Source: Cystobacter fuscus DSM 2262 (lineage in GTDB: Bacteria > Myxococcota > Myxococcia > Myxococcales > Myxococcaceae). Taken from it: 64,000 nt of DNA. The DNA lies in assembly GCF_000335475.2 (NCBI RefSeq), contig NZ_ANAH02000009.1, positions 372,001-436,000 of the forward strand. The letters run 5' to 3'. The notes under the pieces are model-generated. The model was given only the letters and a program-made list of their open reading frames with translations, was not told where the DNA came from and searched no databases. Both the position numbers and the translations under genes were made by a program. Below, piece after piece: positions 10,045-20,400 of this stretch (its first letter is position 1; every line of letters begins with the position of its first letter).

Positions 10045-11624
10045 GGGTTGGCTCCCAGGGCCGTCTGGACCTCACCCTGGCGCCGGGCGGCGAAGCTCAG
10101 CAGCCCATTGGTGCCACTGAACGCGTCGATGAACGCCTGGGGCGAGCTCAGGAAGGTGTAGCCCGGCTGTTCGGCGTTCTCGCCCACCACCCAGGGGGTG
10201 ATGAGTTCATGCGCCGCGCGCAAGCGGGCCTGGAACGACTCCGGCGCCATCACCCCGTTCGCGGCCTCCAGCGCGTACTTCGTGTAGTCGGCCTTGTAGG
10301 TGGGGTCGTCGAGCAGGTAGCGGATGAGCGGCCAGGTGGCGTCGGTGGTGTCGTACGTCAGGGACGTGGAGCGGCCCATGCTCTCGCCCATGGAGCGATC
10401 ATGGTCCCAGGTGATCCAATGCAGCCGGCCGTTCTCCTGGGAGTGGGCGTAGAGATAGTAGTTGTGGGACATGGCGCCGTAGGCGTCCCAGTTCTGGACC
10501 ACGGTGTTGACCGCGAGCCACTTGAGGAAGCCCTGCACGTTCAGCTTCTGCTCGAGGCGCGCGCGCCAGGCGGCCGCGTCGCTCCGGTCCGAATGGAGGG
10601 CGTTGATGGCTTCCTGCACGGGAGTCCAGCCAATCTCCTCGTTGGCCTGGATGTCGAAGGACGCCTCGTCGAAGGTGCCCCAGCGGGCGCCGGTGCCATC
10701 GGCCTCGTAGAGCGCGCCCTTGTGTTCCCCGAAGTAGCCGTCGAGCAGCGAGTTGTTGTCGATGTCCTCGTCGAGCGTGTAGAGGCCCCAGTACTGGGAG
10801 CCCTCGCCATGGTCCACGTACAGGGCGACGAAGGCGGTGCGGGGGGCGGGCACACCGGACTCGCGGAAGAGGTCCGAGGCGATCTTGTCGCGCATGAGTG
10901 ACGCGTCGGCCGCGCCATTGCCCAGCGACAGCGTCTTGAAGCCGTAGAAGCGCTGATCCTGCGTCTCGGGATGCTCATCCTCGAACTTGTCGAAGCTCAG
11001 ACGCAGCGGCAGCTTGGACACACCACTGCGCCAGGTCTGTGACAGCGAGGAATTGCCCTTCATGCGCACGCCGATGTAGGGCCAGGTCTTGCCCTCGAAC
11101 TTGAAGGTCGCGGGCACGTAGACGGGCGTGTTGGGGAGGATGTCCCCGCCACCACCCCCCGGCGGAGCACCACCGCCACCGGACCGCGGCCTGCAGAGGA
11201 GCTGCGCGCCTCCCGGACCCTGCGCGCAGGTACTGGTGAAGGTGTTTCCCTGGAAGGTGGCGGTGCAGGCATCTCCCGCGGCCTTGTCCACGCACGGCTC
11301 GGTGAGCTCCGCGGGTATCGCGCCTCCCGGGCTGCCGCCACCCGGGCCTCCACCGCCCCCTCCCGGGCCCATGCCGCCACCCGCGCCGAACTCGCCCGCC
11401 ATGGCGGTCATGTCGTCCTGCATGGTCTGCCAGTCCGTGGGGGCGATGATGAGGTCGAACCTCTTCACCTGCTCCTGGGGAAAGACGACGGCATAGGCGG
11501 GAGCGGCGTTCTTGCCGTGAGACTCCTCGCTCCATCCTTCGATGGTTTCGCTGCCCCCTCCACACGCGGAGGTGAAGGCGACGACGACGGTGGCGAGTGC
11601 TCCAAGGCGCGGACTTCGGTGCAT
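10041..11624 (-). CDS. CotH-family kinase lipoprotein
   Basis: 527 residues. A lipobox-like FTSAC places Cys21 as the lipidated residue. A CotH domain covers most of the protein: VRMKGNSS, then KLPLRLSFDKF, MRDKIASDLFRESGVPAPRT, and the late WDHDRSMGE metal/ATP-binding motif. Family knowledge: CotH proteins are atypical secreted kinases that phosphorylate proteins such as the Bacillus spore-coat protein CotB. A glycine-rich insertion with four cysteines (about residues 75-165) splits the N-terminal part of the fold. It is the first gene of the operon; an AT-rich promoter-like region lies upstream. Target unknown. Confidence 0.85.
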   Translation of the reverse strand: MHRSPRLGALATVVVAFTSACGGGSETIEGWSEESHGKNAAPAYAVVFPQEQVKRFDLIIAPTDWQTMQDDMTAMAGEFGAGGGMGPGGGGGGPGGGSPGGAIPAELTEPCVDKAAGDACTATFQGNTFTSTCAQGPGGAQLLCRPRSGGGGAPPGGGGGDILPNTPVYVPATFKFEGKTWPYIGVRMKGNSSLSQTWRSGVSKLPLRLSFDKFEDEHPETQDQRFYGFKTLSLGNGAADASLMRDKIASDLFRESGVPAPRTAFVALYVDHGEGSQYWGLYTLDEDIDNNSLLDGYFGEHKGALYEADGTGARWGTFDEASFDIQANEEIGWTPVQEAINALHSDRSDAAAWRARLEQKLNVQGFLKWLAVNTVVQNWDAYGAMSHNYYLYAHSQENGRLHWITWDHDRSMGESMGRSTSLTYDTTDATWPLIRYLLDDPTYKADYTKYALEAANGVMAPESFQARLRAAHELITPWVVGENAEQPGYTFLSSPQAFIDAFSGTNGLLSFAARRQGEVQTALGANP

Positions 11625-11724
11625 GAGGGTCCTCTCGGAAGGAAACGGGGGTTCCTTCGCCAGGGCGGGGCGGTGGGCCGGCCATGGCGTTGCGAGTGGG
11701 CACCCTGGAGCGTGCTGGTGACCT

Positions 11725-11765
11725 CTTCTTTACGCTTTTGTGACGAAATATTTTCGAAATGGGGG
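11725..11765 (-). promoter_or_regulatory. AT-rich upstream region of the CotH operon with short palindrome
   Basis: A 40-base AT-rich island in otherwise GC-rich DNA, about 110 bases before the CotH start. It contains an inverted repeat CGAAA-TAT-TTTCG at 11744-11756. No confident -35/-10 pair could be assigned. Likely promoter/operator area of the minus-strand operon. Confidence 0.35.
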
Positions 11766-11871
11766 GTTGACGCCCGCCGGATGAGCCTGCTCAAGGACTC
11801 TCGGGACGGAGAACCGAGCAGGCGCGCCTATCGCGCGGAGTCTGGCGAAGATGACTCGCTCAAATGGTCCT

Positions 11872-13470
11872 TCATGGCGCCATGGGAGTGACGGTGTTGG
11901 ACGCCCAGAGCGGGCTGCCCGCCGAGTCGTAGATCACGAGGTTTCCATCGTTCTGCAGATAGAACATGGCGCCCCCCTGGCCAGCGGTGCGGGTCTGCCA
12001 CAGGACCTGACCGGCCGAATCGTATTCAACGAGGTTTCCATCTTGTTGGAACAACACTTCCGCCGCCGTGCTTCCTACCGTGCCCGTGGCGAAGAGGGGT
12101 GTGGAGCCATGGTACAAAACCAGATTGCCATCGTTCTGCAACGTCAGTGAGAAACGACCATCGCAAGACACCAGGCTCTGTCCTCGCGTCAAGCCCTGGC
12201 CCGGGGACAGGGCTCCGCATTCCGAGGGAGGCTGCACCGGGGGCAGAGGCGTGGAGGGCGGCGCGGTGAAGAGGCCGAGGTCGACTGCATGGGCGATGGC
12301 CGCCAGTCCAGCGACGTTCGGATGCAGGTGGTCTCCGGTGTCGAATGCCGGCAAGAACCAGGTGGGCTTCGCCGGGTCATGCGTGGCCGTGTCCTGGTCG
12401 ATCACCGCGTCACAGCCGCTCGCTGCGCTGCGCACGAATCCGTTGAACTGCTGGCGGGCCTGCTCCTGGCTGGACGTCCATCCCGTGGTGCCTTCATACG
12501 GCGTCAGCGTCGAGCAGAAGAACTTGATCTGGTTCTGATGGGCCTTGGCGATGAGGCGCTTGAGCACATCGATGAGCTGCGTGGCCGTCGGCTGCGGCGA
12601 CGCCATCAGATCGTTGATGGGATCGTCGGAATAGATGACCCAACGGACGCCCGGTTGAGCCAGCACGTCGGAGTCGAACCGGTGCTCGGCGCTCAACCCG
12701 GCTCCATCGGCCAGGCTGCGGTTGCCGCTGATGCCTTGATTGAGAACGCCGACTTGAATGCCTTGTTGCAGCAGGCGTTTCGCCAGGACGTTGGGCCAGC
12801 GGTCATTGCCATTGAAATTGCTGCCCACGCCATCGGTGATCGACGCGCCCAGGGTGACCACGCTGCCCAATGCCTGGGGGTTCTGCACGTCCAGGTTGGT
12901 GAGGAAGTAGTAGCTGCCGGTGGTACCCACGCTGCTCAGGTTCACGCTGCTTCCCACATCACCAGGGGCGATGTAGTTGGTCTGCTGGCCCGTCTGGTGC
13001 GCCGTGGCCGGGCCCGTCGCACCGGGCAGGTACATGCTGATGGCCACATCTCCAAACGCTGGCACCTGGAACTGGATCGGATCGCTGGTCAGCCTGGTCC
13101 CGACTGGGAGCGTGATTTGCGTGCTCCCGCCGAAGGTGATGGCGCGATCGGTCCCGGACACGATCGACGAACCATTGCCCCGGAGCGCGATGCGCACGTT
13201 GGCGATCCGCAACGGCTGCGAGCCGAACTGGTTGGACACTTCCACTCGCACGACCGACCCGCCAATGCTGGTGCGCACGATCTGGCGCAGTGTCTGCGCA
13301 TTGAAGGTGTCACCGCTTGCCTGTGGAGACGCGGCCCAGGTTCCCACCCACCCGTCGATCACCGCCGCTTTTTCGTGTCCAACGGCCTGGCCGCTGTGTA
13401 CGGCACAGGCCATCACCAGCGTGGTCTTGGCGAACTGGCGGAACCAAGATGGAAAATGATTCTTGTTCAT
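11872..13470 (-). CDS. secreted GDSL/SGNH esterase with C-terminal bulb-lectin domain
   Basis: 532 residues. A signal peptide covers about 1-33. Residues 40-190 form the beta-rich front domain common in this esterase subfamily. The SGNH core follows: nucleophile Ser210 in TLGASITDG, Gly/Asn block GISGNR near 246-251, block III SDDPIND near 281-287, and Asp380/His383 in DHLHP. Residues 417-525 form a B-lectin (mannose-binding, bulb type) domain with three Q-x-D-x-N-x-V-x-Y sites (LQNDGNLVLY, FQQDGNLVEY, LQNDGNLVIY). Probable role: deacylation of a polysaccharide held by the lectin. The start is set at the second Met because GGAGA lies 5 bases before it and overlaps the first. Codon use looks less GC-extreme than the neighbours, possibly a transferred gene. 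Confidence 0.85.
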   Translation of the reverse strand: MNKNHFPSWFRQFAKTTLVMACAVHSGQAVGHEKAAVIDGWVGTWAASPQASGDTFNAQTLRQIVRTSIGGSVVRVEVSNQFGSQPLRIANVRIALRGNGSSIVSGTDRAITFGGSTQITLPVGTRLTSDPIQFQVPAFGDVAISMYLPGATGPATAHQTGQQTNYIAPGDVGSSVNLSSVGTTGSYYFLTNLDVQNPQALGSVVTLGASITDGVGSNFNGNDRWPNVLAKRLLQQGIQVGVLNQGISGNRSLADGAGLSAEHRFDSDVLAQPGVRWVIYSDDPINDLMASPQPTATQLIDVLKRLIAKAHQNQIKFFCSTLTPYEGTTGWTSSQEQARQQFNGFVRSAASGCDAVIDQDTATHDPAKPTWFLPAFDTGDHLHPNVAGLAAIAHAVDLGLFTAPPSTPLPPVQPPSECGALSPGQGLTRGQSLVSCDGRFSLTLQNDGNLVLYHGSTPLFATGTVGSTAAEVLFQQDGNLVEYDSAGQVLWQTRTAGQGGAMFYLQNDGNLVIYDSAGSPLWASNTVTPMAP

Positions 13471-13755
13471 TCTGTTCTCCATTTGTCAGCGGCTGAATAA
13501 AGGGTCAGCCGAGGCGGCCTCCTGCCTCTGTACCTCATGATGAGTAATGACAACAGAACCAACTCCTTCCTCTCAGTGGCTGAGAATTCCTCCGGGCTCG
13601 GCCTCATCTACGAGAATGAGAAGCAGGGTGATTGTAATGATACGGTGGAGTGGGCTCGGAGAGGGAGGGGACTGTGAGGGGGTGGGAATCTGATTGACTT
13701 CTCGGTTCATCTATTGGGGAATTCAAGTAAAACCAGTTGAGTCAGGAGTCGCGGA

Positions 13756-16002
13756 ATGCGAATCAGCGCGCCGTGGTGGATGAGCAGGTTGTTGGCGGTC
13801 TGGCTCGGAGTCTTGTTGGGGGGTGGTTGTGGCCAGCCGGGTGGCATCTCTGAAGAGCCGGAGGTGCGGGACTCTTCTCTGCTGGGTTCGTGGGCACGAG
13901 CTCGCGTCGCGGCGGGAATGCATCACTCCCTGGTCGTGCGCCTGGATGGAACGGTCTGGGCGGCGGGTGACAACTCGGACGGCCAATTGGGGGATGGGAC
14001 CACAGTTTCTCGCCACGTGCCGGTGCGAGTCCACGGATTGAGAGGGGTTGCGGCCGTGGCCGCGGGCACCGATCACTCGCTGGCACTGCGCCATGATGGC
14101 ACCGTGTGGGCCTGGGGTGGCAATGCCTTGGGCCAGTTGGGAGACGGCTCCTCGGACAGTCACTCCGAGCCGGTGCGGGTGCGAGGGCTGAGCGGAGTGG
14201 TGGCCGTCTCCGCGGGCGAGGGCCATTCACTGGCACTGCACCGGGACGGCACCGTGTGGGCCTGGGGCGACAATGCCTTGGGCCAATTGGGAGATGGGAC
14301 CTCGGACAGCCACTCCGAGCCGGTGCGGGTGCCAGGGTTGAGCGGAGTGGTGGCCGTGTCGGCGGGTGACAACCACTCGCTGGCGCTGCGCTCCGATGGC
14401 TCCGTGTGGGCCTGGGGCGACAACAACTCCGACCAACTGGGCGGGGCCCCTGGTGCGCAGAGCTATTCCGTGCCATGGCGGTTGGAAGACCTGAGTGAGG
14501 TGGTGGCCGTGGCCGCGGGCGGTAATCACTCCCTGGCGGTGCGCGCCGACGGCACCGTGTGGGCCTGGGGCGACAACTTCGCCGGCCAGTTGGGAGACGG
14601 AAACATCCTGACCACCCGCTGGCTGCCGAAGCAGGTCCAGGGATTGAGCGGGGTGGTGGCCGCGTCCGCGGGCTGGGCCCACTCGATGGTGGCGCTCTCC
14701 GATGGCAGCGTGTGGGCCTGGGGCAACAACACCTCCGGTCAGCTAGGCAATGGCATCTCGGTGGGATACGGCGCCCTGCCGGAACAGGTGCAGGGCCTGC
14801 GTGGGGTGATGGCCGTGGCGGCTGGCGGTCTCTACTCGCTGGCGCTGCGCTCCGACGGCACCCTCTGGGCCTGGGGCTCCAACGACCATGGCCAGCGGGG
14901 AGATGGTTCCACGGTCTATCTCTCCTCGTCGGTGCGGGTGCGATGGCTGAGCGGGGTGGTGGCCATGGCCGCGGGCTCCGCTCATTCCCTGGCGGTGCGT
15001 TCAGATGGCACCCTCTGGGCCTGGGGGGCCAACTACTACGGCCAGCTCGGGGATGGGACCCGGAAGGATCACGACACGCCGAAGCGGGTGCAGGGGCTGA
15101 GCAGGGTGGTGGCCGTGGCCGCGGGAGATGGTCATTCGATCGCGCTGTGCGCCGACGGCACCGTGTGGACCTGGGGCTACAACCATGACGGTCAGCTGGC
15201 GCATGGCTCCACGAACGACAGCCCCGTGCCGCTGCATGTGCGAGAGCTGAGCGGGGTGGTGGCCGTGGCCGCGGGCGCGCTGCACTCGCTGGCGGTGCTC
15301 TCCGACGGCTCCGTGTGGGCCTGGGGTTACAACAGACAGGGTCAGCTGGGGGATGGCAGCCTGAGCAGCAGTGCCGAGCCGGTGCGGGTACAGGGGCTGA
15401 GCGGGGTGGCCGCCGTGTCCGCTGGCCTCAACCACTCGCTGGCGAGGGGCACCGATGGCGGCGTGTGGGCCTGGGGCGGCAACTCCTTCGGCCAGTTGGG
15501 AGAGGGCACCACGAGCAACGCCCTGGTGCCGGTGCGGGTGCGGGGGTTGAGCGGGGTGGAGACGATTTCCGCTGGCTTCAACCACTCGCTGGCGAGGGCC
15601 TCCGATGGTGGCCTGTGGGCCTGGGGCGGCAACTACACCGGTCAACTGGGTGATGGGACCACGAGCAACAGTTCCGTGCCGGTACGGGTGCAGGGGCTGA
15701 GCGGCGTGGCGGCCGTGTTCGCTGGCCTCAACCACTCGCTGGCGGTGCGCACCGACGGTTCCGTGTGGGCCTGGGGCATCAACTCTTTCGGCCAGTTGGG
15801 GGAAGGGACCACGAACACCAGCTTCGCGCCGGTACGGGTGCAGGGGCTGAGTGGGATGGAGACGGTGGCCGCTGGTTCTCTTCACTCGCTGTCCGTGGGC
15901 TCCGACGGCTCCATGTGGTCCTGGGGGAACAACCACCACGGCCAGCTGGGCCATGGGCTTCCCGGAAGATCACCCACCCCTGTTCGCTCCCTGCTGTATT
16001 GA
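13756..16002 (+). CDS. RCC1-repeat lipoprotein, 14 repeats
   Basis: 748 residues. The N-terminus is hydrophobic and ends in LLGGGC, a plausible lipobox, so the protein is probably anchored in the envelope. The rest is 14 RCC1 repeats of about 51 residues with the core VWAWGDN..GQLGDGT; the first begins near residue 65 and the last ends at the C-terminus. Fourteen repeats would make two seven-bladed beta-propellers. RCC1 propellers are protein-interaction scaffolds; a specific partner cannot be given. Good AGGAG about 9 bases upstream of the ATG. The repeats are also conserved at DNA level (period about 153 bases), a sign of duplication within the gene. Confidence 0.88.
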   Translation: MRISAPWWMSRLLAVWLGVLLGGGCGQPGGISEEPEVRDSSLLGSWARARVAAGMHHSLVVRLDGTVWAAGDNSDGQLGDGTTVSRHVPVRVHGLRGVAAVAAGTDHSLALRHDGTVWAWGGNALGQLGDGSSDSHSEPVRVRGLSGVVAVSAGEGHSLALHRDGTVWAWGDNALGQLGDGTSDSHSEPVRVPGLSGVVAVSAGDNHSLALRSDGSVWAWGDNNSDQLGGAPGAQSYSVPWRLEDLSEVVAVAAGGNHSLAVRADGTVWAWGDNFAGQLGDGNILTTRWLPKQVQGLSGVVAASAGWAHSMVALSDGSVWAWGNNTSGQLGNGISVGYGALPEQVQGLRGVMAVAAGGLYSLALRSDGTLWAWGSNDHGQRGDGSTVYLSSSVRVRWLSGVVAMAAGSAHSLAVRSDGTLWAWGANYYGQLGDGTRKDHDTPKRVQGLSRVVAVAAGDGHSIALCADGTVWTWGYNHDGQLAHGSTNDSPVPLHVRELSGVVAVAAGALHSLAVLSDGSVWAWGYNRQGQLGDGSLSSSAEPVRVQGLSGVAAVSAGLNHSLARGTDGGVWAWGGNSFGQLGEGTTSNALVPVRVRGLSGVETISAGFNHSLARASDGGLWAWGGNYTGQLGDGTTSNSSVPVRVQGLSGVAAVFAGLNHSLAVRTDGSVWAWGINSFGQLGEGTTNTSFAPVRVQGLSGMETVAAGSLHSLSVGSDGSMWSWGNNHHGQLGHGLPGRSPTPVRSLLY

Positions 16003-16081
16003 GGGGCGGTGGTCGGTTTCCAGGTGCTGGTGAAGGTGGTCCCCTGGAGGAGTCCGGGGGCTGGGACGTCCGTGGATTCGC

Positions 16082-16110
16082 TTGACCCCCTATCTTGCGA
16101 CCGATAGGTA
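16082..16110 (+). promoter_or_regulatory. promoter with embedded palindromic operator upstream of RND pump
   Basis: TTGACC (16082-16087) and TAGGTA (16105-16110) are separated by exactly 17 bases, a housekeeping-type promoter. Between and over the -10 lies a perfect inverted repeat CCTATC-N8-GATAGG (16089-16108). Palindromes placed this way in efflux-pump promoters are typically bound by TetR-family repressors; no regulator gene lies next to it. It leaves a leader of roughly 185 bases before the adaptor gene. Confidence 0.55.
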
Positions 16111-16302
16111 AGGCCCCGCCCGACGAACCGAGGAGGCGCGGCGGGATGAGTCGGTCTGGAGGGGGCGCGGCCGTTTCGCCGCCAAGGGCCTTGGGTTCGT
16201 GGCCTTCCCGTCTGACCGCGAGTATCCGCGTGGCCGGTACGCCTTGGCTTGGTTCACCACCCTTGTCCGTTGCCCAGGTCCTGGCCCGTCCAGGAACGCT
16301 CC

Positions 16303-17484
16303 ATGCACTTCGATCGAAACCGGACTTCCTTCCTCTCCACCCTCGCTCTCTTGTCCGCTCTCGGGGCCGGGGCCTGCAAGTCCCCTGAAGCGCCCCCACC
16401 GGCCGCTCCCCCGGCCGTGGAGGTGGGTACGATCACGGTGCGGCCCTCGACCATTCCGGTGCTCGATGAGCTGCCGGGGCGCATCGCTCCGACACGGGTC
16501 GCCGAGGTGCGTCCGCGTGTGTCCGGCATCATCGTCGAGCGCGTCTTCCGGCAGGGGGGCAGCGTGAAGGCGGGGGACGTGCTCTTCAAGATCGACTCCT
16601 CGCTGTTCGAGGTCGAGCGCGCGAGCGCCAGGGCCGTGCTGGTCAAGGCCGAGGCCACGGCCGCCGAGGCGCGCCAGCAGGGAGAGCGGGGCGAGAAGCT
16701 CATGGCCAGCGGTGTCATCACCCAGGAGCAGCACGAGGCGCTCCGGGCGGCGCTCCAGCGGGCCGAGGCCGATGTCGCCGTGGCCCGGGCGGCGGTGCGC
16801 CGCGCGGAAATCAACCTGGACTACACGACGATCCGCGCGCCCATCAGCGGGAGGATCGGCCGGGCCCTGGTGACGGAAGGCGCCCTGGTGAGCCAGGGAG
16901 ATCCCACGGCGCTCGCGGTCATCCAGCAGCTCGATCCCATCTACGCGGACTTCACCCAGCCCGCGATGGAGCTCCACCGTCTGCGCCAGGCGTTCAAGGA
17001 CGGGCGCATCCAGGGCGTCACCCCCGAGCAGGCCAACGTCCGGCTGGTGCTCGATGATGGCTCCCTCTACTCGACGCCGGGCAAGCTGCTCTTCTCGGAC
17101 GTGACGGTGGATCCCGGCAGCGGCCAGTTGACGCTGCGGGGCGAGTTCCCCAATCCGGACGCCGAGCTTCTTCCGGGCATGTACGTGCGGGGACAGGTCG
17201 AGCAGGGCTCGCTGAGCGAGGCGCTCGCCGTGCCCCAGCAGGCCATCCAGCGGGACAACGCGGGCAAGTCCCAGGTCTTCGTGGTCGCGTCCAATGGCAC
17301 CGCCGAGGTGCGCCCGGTGCGCACCTCCCGCGTCTACCAGAACCATGCGGTGATCCAGCAGGGCCTCAAGGCGGGTGATCAGGTCATCGTCGAGGGCTTC
17401 CAGAAGATCGCCGCGGGCGCACCGGTCAAGCCGGTGGCCTGGACCGCGCCTGGAACCGACGTCACTCCCTCCCAGACTCGATAG
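16303..17484 (+). CDS. RND efflux periplasmic adaptor lipoprotein (AcrA/MexA type)
   Basis: 393 residues. Signal peptide ends in LGAGAC, giving a lipidated Cys as in AcrA and MexA. Domains in order: beta-barrel/lipoyl half (from about residue 40, with ELPGRIAPTRVAEVRPRVSG), a coiled-coil hairpin rich in Ala/Glu/Arg (about 100-170), the second lipoyl half with TTIRAPISGRIG, the beta-barrel, and the membrane-proximal domain. It bridges the inner-membrane pump to an outer-membrane channel. The pump gene follows after 11 bases, so they form an operon. The start at 16303 is chosen because the signal peptide begins there; the frame is open 18 codons further up. Confidence 0.93.
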   Translation: MHFDRNRTSFLSTLALLSALGAGACKSPEAPPPAAPPAVEVGTITVRPSTIPVLDELPGRIAPTRVAEVRPRVSGIIVERVFRQGGSVKAGDVLFKIDSSLFEVERASARAVLVKAEATAAEARQQGERGEKLMASGVITQEQHEALRAALQRAEADVAVARAAVRRAEINLDYTTIRAPISGRIGRALVTEGALVSQGDPTALAVIQQLDPIYADFTQPAMELHRLRQAFKDGRIQGVTPEQANVRLVLDDGSLYSTPGKLLFSDVTVDPGSGQLTLRGEFPNPDAELLPGMYVRGQVEQGSLSEALAVPQQAIQRDNAGKSQVFVVASNGTAEVRPVRTSRVYQNHAVIQQGLKAGDQVIVEGFQKIAAGAPVKPVAWTAPGTDVTPSQTR

Positions 17485-17495
17485 GGCCCACCGCC

Positions 17496-20400
17496 ATGCC
17501 TCGTTTCTTCATCGACAGGCCCATCTTCGCCTGGGTCATCGCGCTGTTCATCATCATGGCGGGCGTGCTCGCCATCCCCAACCTGCCGGTGGCGCAGTAC
17601 CCCAGCGTGGCGCCGCCGCAGATCACCATCGCGACCTTCTATCCGGGCGCGTCTCCCGAGGATCTCTACCAGAGCGTCACGCGCATCATCGAGGAGGAGC
17701 TCAACGGCACGAAGTCGTTGCTCTATTTCGAGTCGAGCAGTGACGCGACGGGGGCGGTCTCCATCACCGCGACGTTCGCGCCGGGGACGGATCCCGCCCT
17801 GGCCGCCGTCGATCTCCAGAACCGGGTCAAGCGGGTCGAGCCGAGACTGCCGCTCGCCGTGTCGCAGCAGGGCTTGCAGATCGAGGAAGCGGGCAGTGGC
17901 TTCCTCCTGATGGTGACGTTGCGCTCCACCGACGGCTCCTTCGACGAGATCGGCCTCGGGGATTACCTCTCGCGCAACGTGCTCAATGAATTGCGGCGCA
18001 TTCCGGGCGTGGGCCGGGCGCAGCTCTTCTCCTTCGAGCGCGCCATGCGCATCTGGGTGGATCCGAACAAGCTGCAGGGTCTGGGCCTGTCCTCCCAGGA
18101 CGTGACGAACGCCATCCGCTCGCAGAACGCCCAGGTGGCGGCGGGCTCGCTCGGCTCGCAACCCGGACCGGTCACCCAGCAAGTCACCGCCACCGTGCTG
18201 GTGAAGGGCCAGTTGACCTCGCCGGAGGAGTTCGGCGCGATCGTGCTGCGCGCGAACGCGGATGGTTCCTCCGTGCGCCTGCGGGACGTGGCCCGCGTGG
18301 AGCTGGGTGGGCAGAGCTATGCCATCTCCTCGCGGCTCAATGGCCAGCCGAGCGCGGCCATCGGTGTCCAGTTGTCCCCCACGGGCAATGCGCTCGCCAC
18401 CTCGACGGCGATCCGCGCGAAGATGGAGGAACTGTCCCGGTTCTTCCCCAAGGGCGTCGAGTACGACATTCCCTATGACACGGCCCCGTTCGTGGGCGTG
18501 TCGATCAAGAAGGTCCTCGTGACGCTCGTCGAGGCGGTGCTCCTGGTCTTCCTGGTGATGTTCCTGTTCCTCCAGAACATCCGCTACACGATCATTCCCA
18601 CGATCATCGTCCCCATCGCCCTGCTCGGCACCTGCGCGGTGATGTTCGCGATGGGCTTCTCCATCAACGTGCTGACCATGTTCGCCATGGTGCTCGCGAT
18701 CGGCATCCTCGTGGACGACGCCATCGTGGTCATCGAGAACGTGGAGCGCATCATGAGCGAGGAGGGGCTGTCCCCGCACGAGGCCACGCAGAAGGCCATG
18801 CAGCAGATCACCGGGGCCGTCATCGGCATCACGCTCGTGCTCAGCGCCGTCTTCGTGCCCATGGCCTTCTTTCCCGGCTCCGTCGGCGTCATCTACAAGC
18901 AGTTCTCGCTGACGATGGTGGTGTCCATCCTGTTCTCGGCGCTGCTCGCGCTGTCGCTGACGCCGGCGCTCTGCGCGACCTTCCTGAAGCCCGTCGCCAA
19001 GGGACACTCGCACGCGCGCACGGGGTTTTTCGGCTGGTTCAACCGGGGCTTCGAGCGCACGTCCCTCGCCTATCGTGGACTGGTGGGCCGCACCCTGCAT
19101 CGCGCGGGCCGGTTCATGCTCGTCTACGTCGCGGTGTTCGCGGCGCTCGGCTGGTTGTTCGTCCAGCTCCCCTCGTCCTTCATCCCGAGCGAGGACCAGG
19201 GCTTCATCATCCTCGGGGTGCAGGCGCCGCCGGAGGCCACGGTCAACCGGACGTTGGACGTGGTGGTGCAGATGGAGAAGTCGCTGCTGGCCGAGCCGGG
19301 GGTGGACCGGGTCGTGGCCATCCTGGGCTTCAGCTTCTTCGGCCAGGGTCAGAACGCGGCCTTGAGCTTCGCGACGCTGAAGCCCTGGGAGCAGCGGGGA
19401 GCCGAGGACAGCGCGGAGGCCATCGCCGGGCGGATGAACGGGGCGCTGTCGGCGGTGCGGGATGCGTTCGTCTTCGCGCTCTCTCCTCCGCCCATCGAGG
19501 GCCTGGGAACGTCGGGCGGCTTCTCCTTCCGCCTGGAGGATCGGGGAGGCATGGGTCAGGAGGCGCTCGCCGCCGCGAGGGACCAACTCCTGGCGGCCGC
19601 CGCCCAGAGTCCCGTCCTCTCCGGGGTGATGTTCGAGGGTCTGGCGAACGCGCCACAGGTGGAATTGCGCATCGATCGCGAGAAGGCCAGCGCGCTCGGG
19701 CTCACGTTCGGGGATATCAATGAAACCCTCTCCACCAACCTGGGCTCGGCCTACTCCAATGACTTTCCCAACAGCGGCCGGATGCAGCGGGTGATCGTCC
19801 AGGCGGAGGGAAGCCGGCGCATGCAGCCGGAGGATCTCCTCGCGCTCAACGTGCGCAATCGCCAGGGCACCTCGGTGCCCCTGTCCGCCTTCGCCACGGT
19901 GGACTGGCGGGTGGGCGCCACCCAGGTCATCGGCTACAACGGCTATCCCTCGGCCCGTATCAGCGGCAACGCGGCTCCCGGCCACTCGAGTGGTGAGGCC
20001 CTCCAGGAAATGGAGCGCCTGGCGAGCCAGCTGCCGCGGGGGTTCGGCTTCGACTGGAGCGGTCAATCCCTTCAGGAACTCCAGTCGGGCTCGCAGGCTC
20101 CGTTCCTGATCGGCCTGTCCATGCTCTTCGTGTTCCTGTGCCTGGCCGCCCTCTACGAGAGCTGGTCCATTCCCGTGGCGGTGATGCTCGTCGTGCCCCT
20201 GGGCGTGCTCGGCTCGGTGCTGGCGGTCATGCTCCGGGGACTGAGCAACGACGTCTATTTCAAGGTCGGCCTCATCACCATCATTGGCTTGTCGGCCAAG
20301 AACGCCATCCTCATCATCGAGTTCGCCAAGGACCTCCGGGCGCAGGGCAGGTCCATCACCGACGCGGCGCTCGAGGCCGCCCAGTTGCGCTTCCGTCCCA

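Noticed and set aside
13900-16002. Regular 150-base repeats as a possible satellite or array
   Set aside because: They encode RCC1 blades in one long frame.
17379-20066. 895-residue minus-strand open frame
   Set aside because: Complementary to the AcrB-type permease; no motif of its own.
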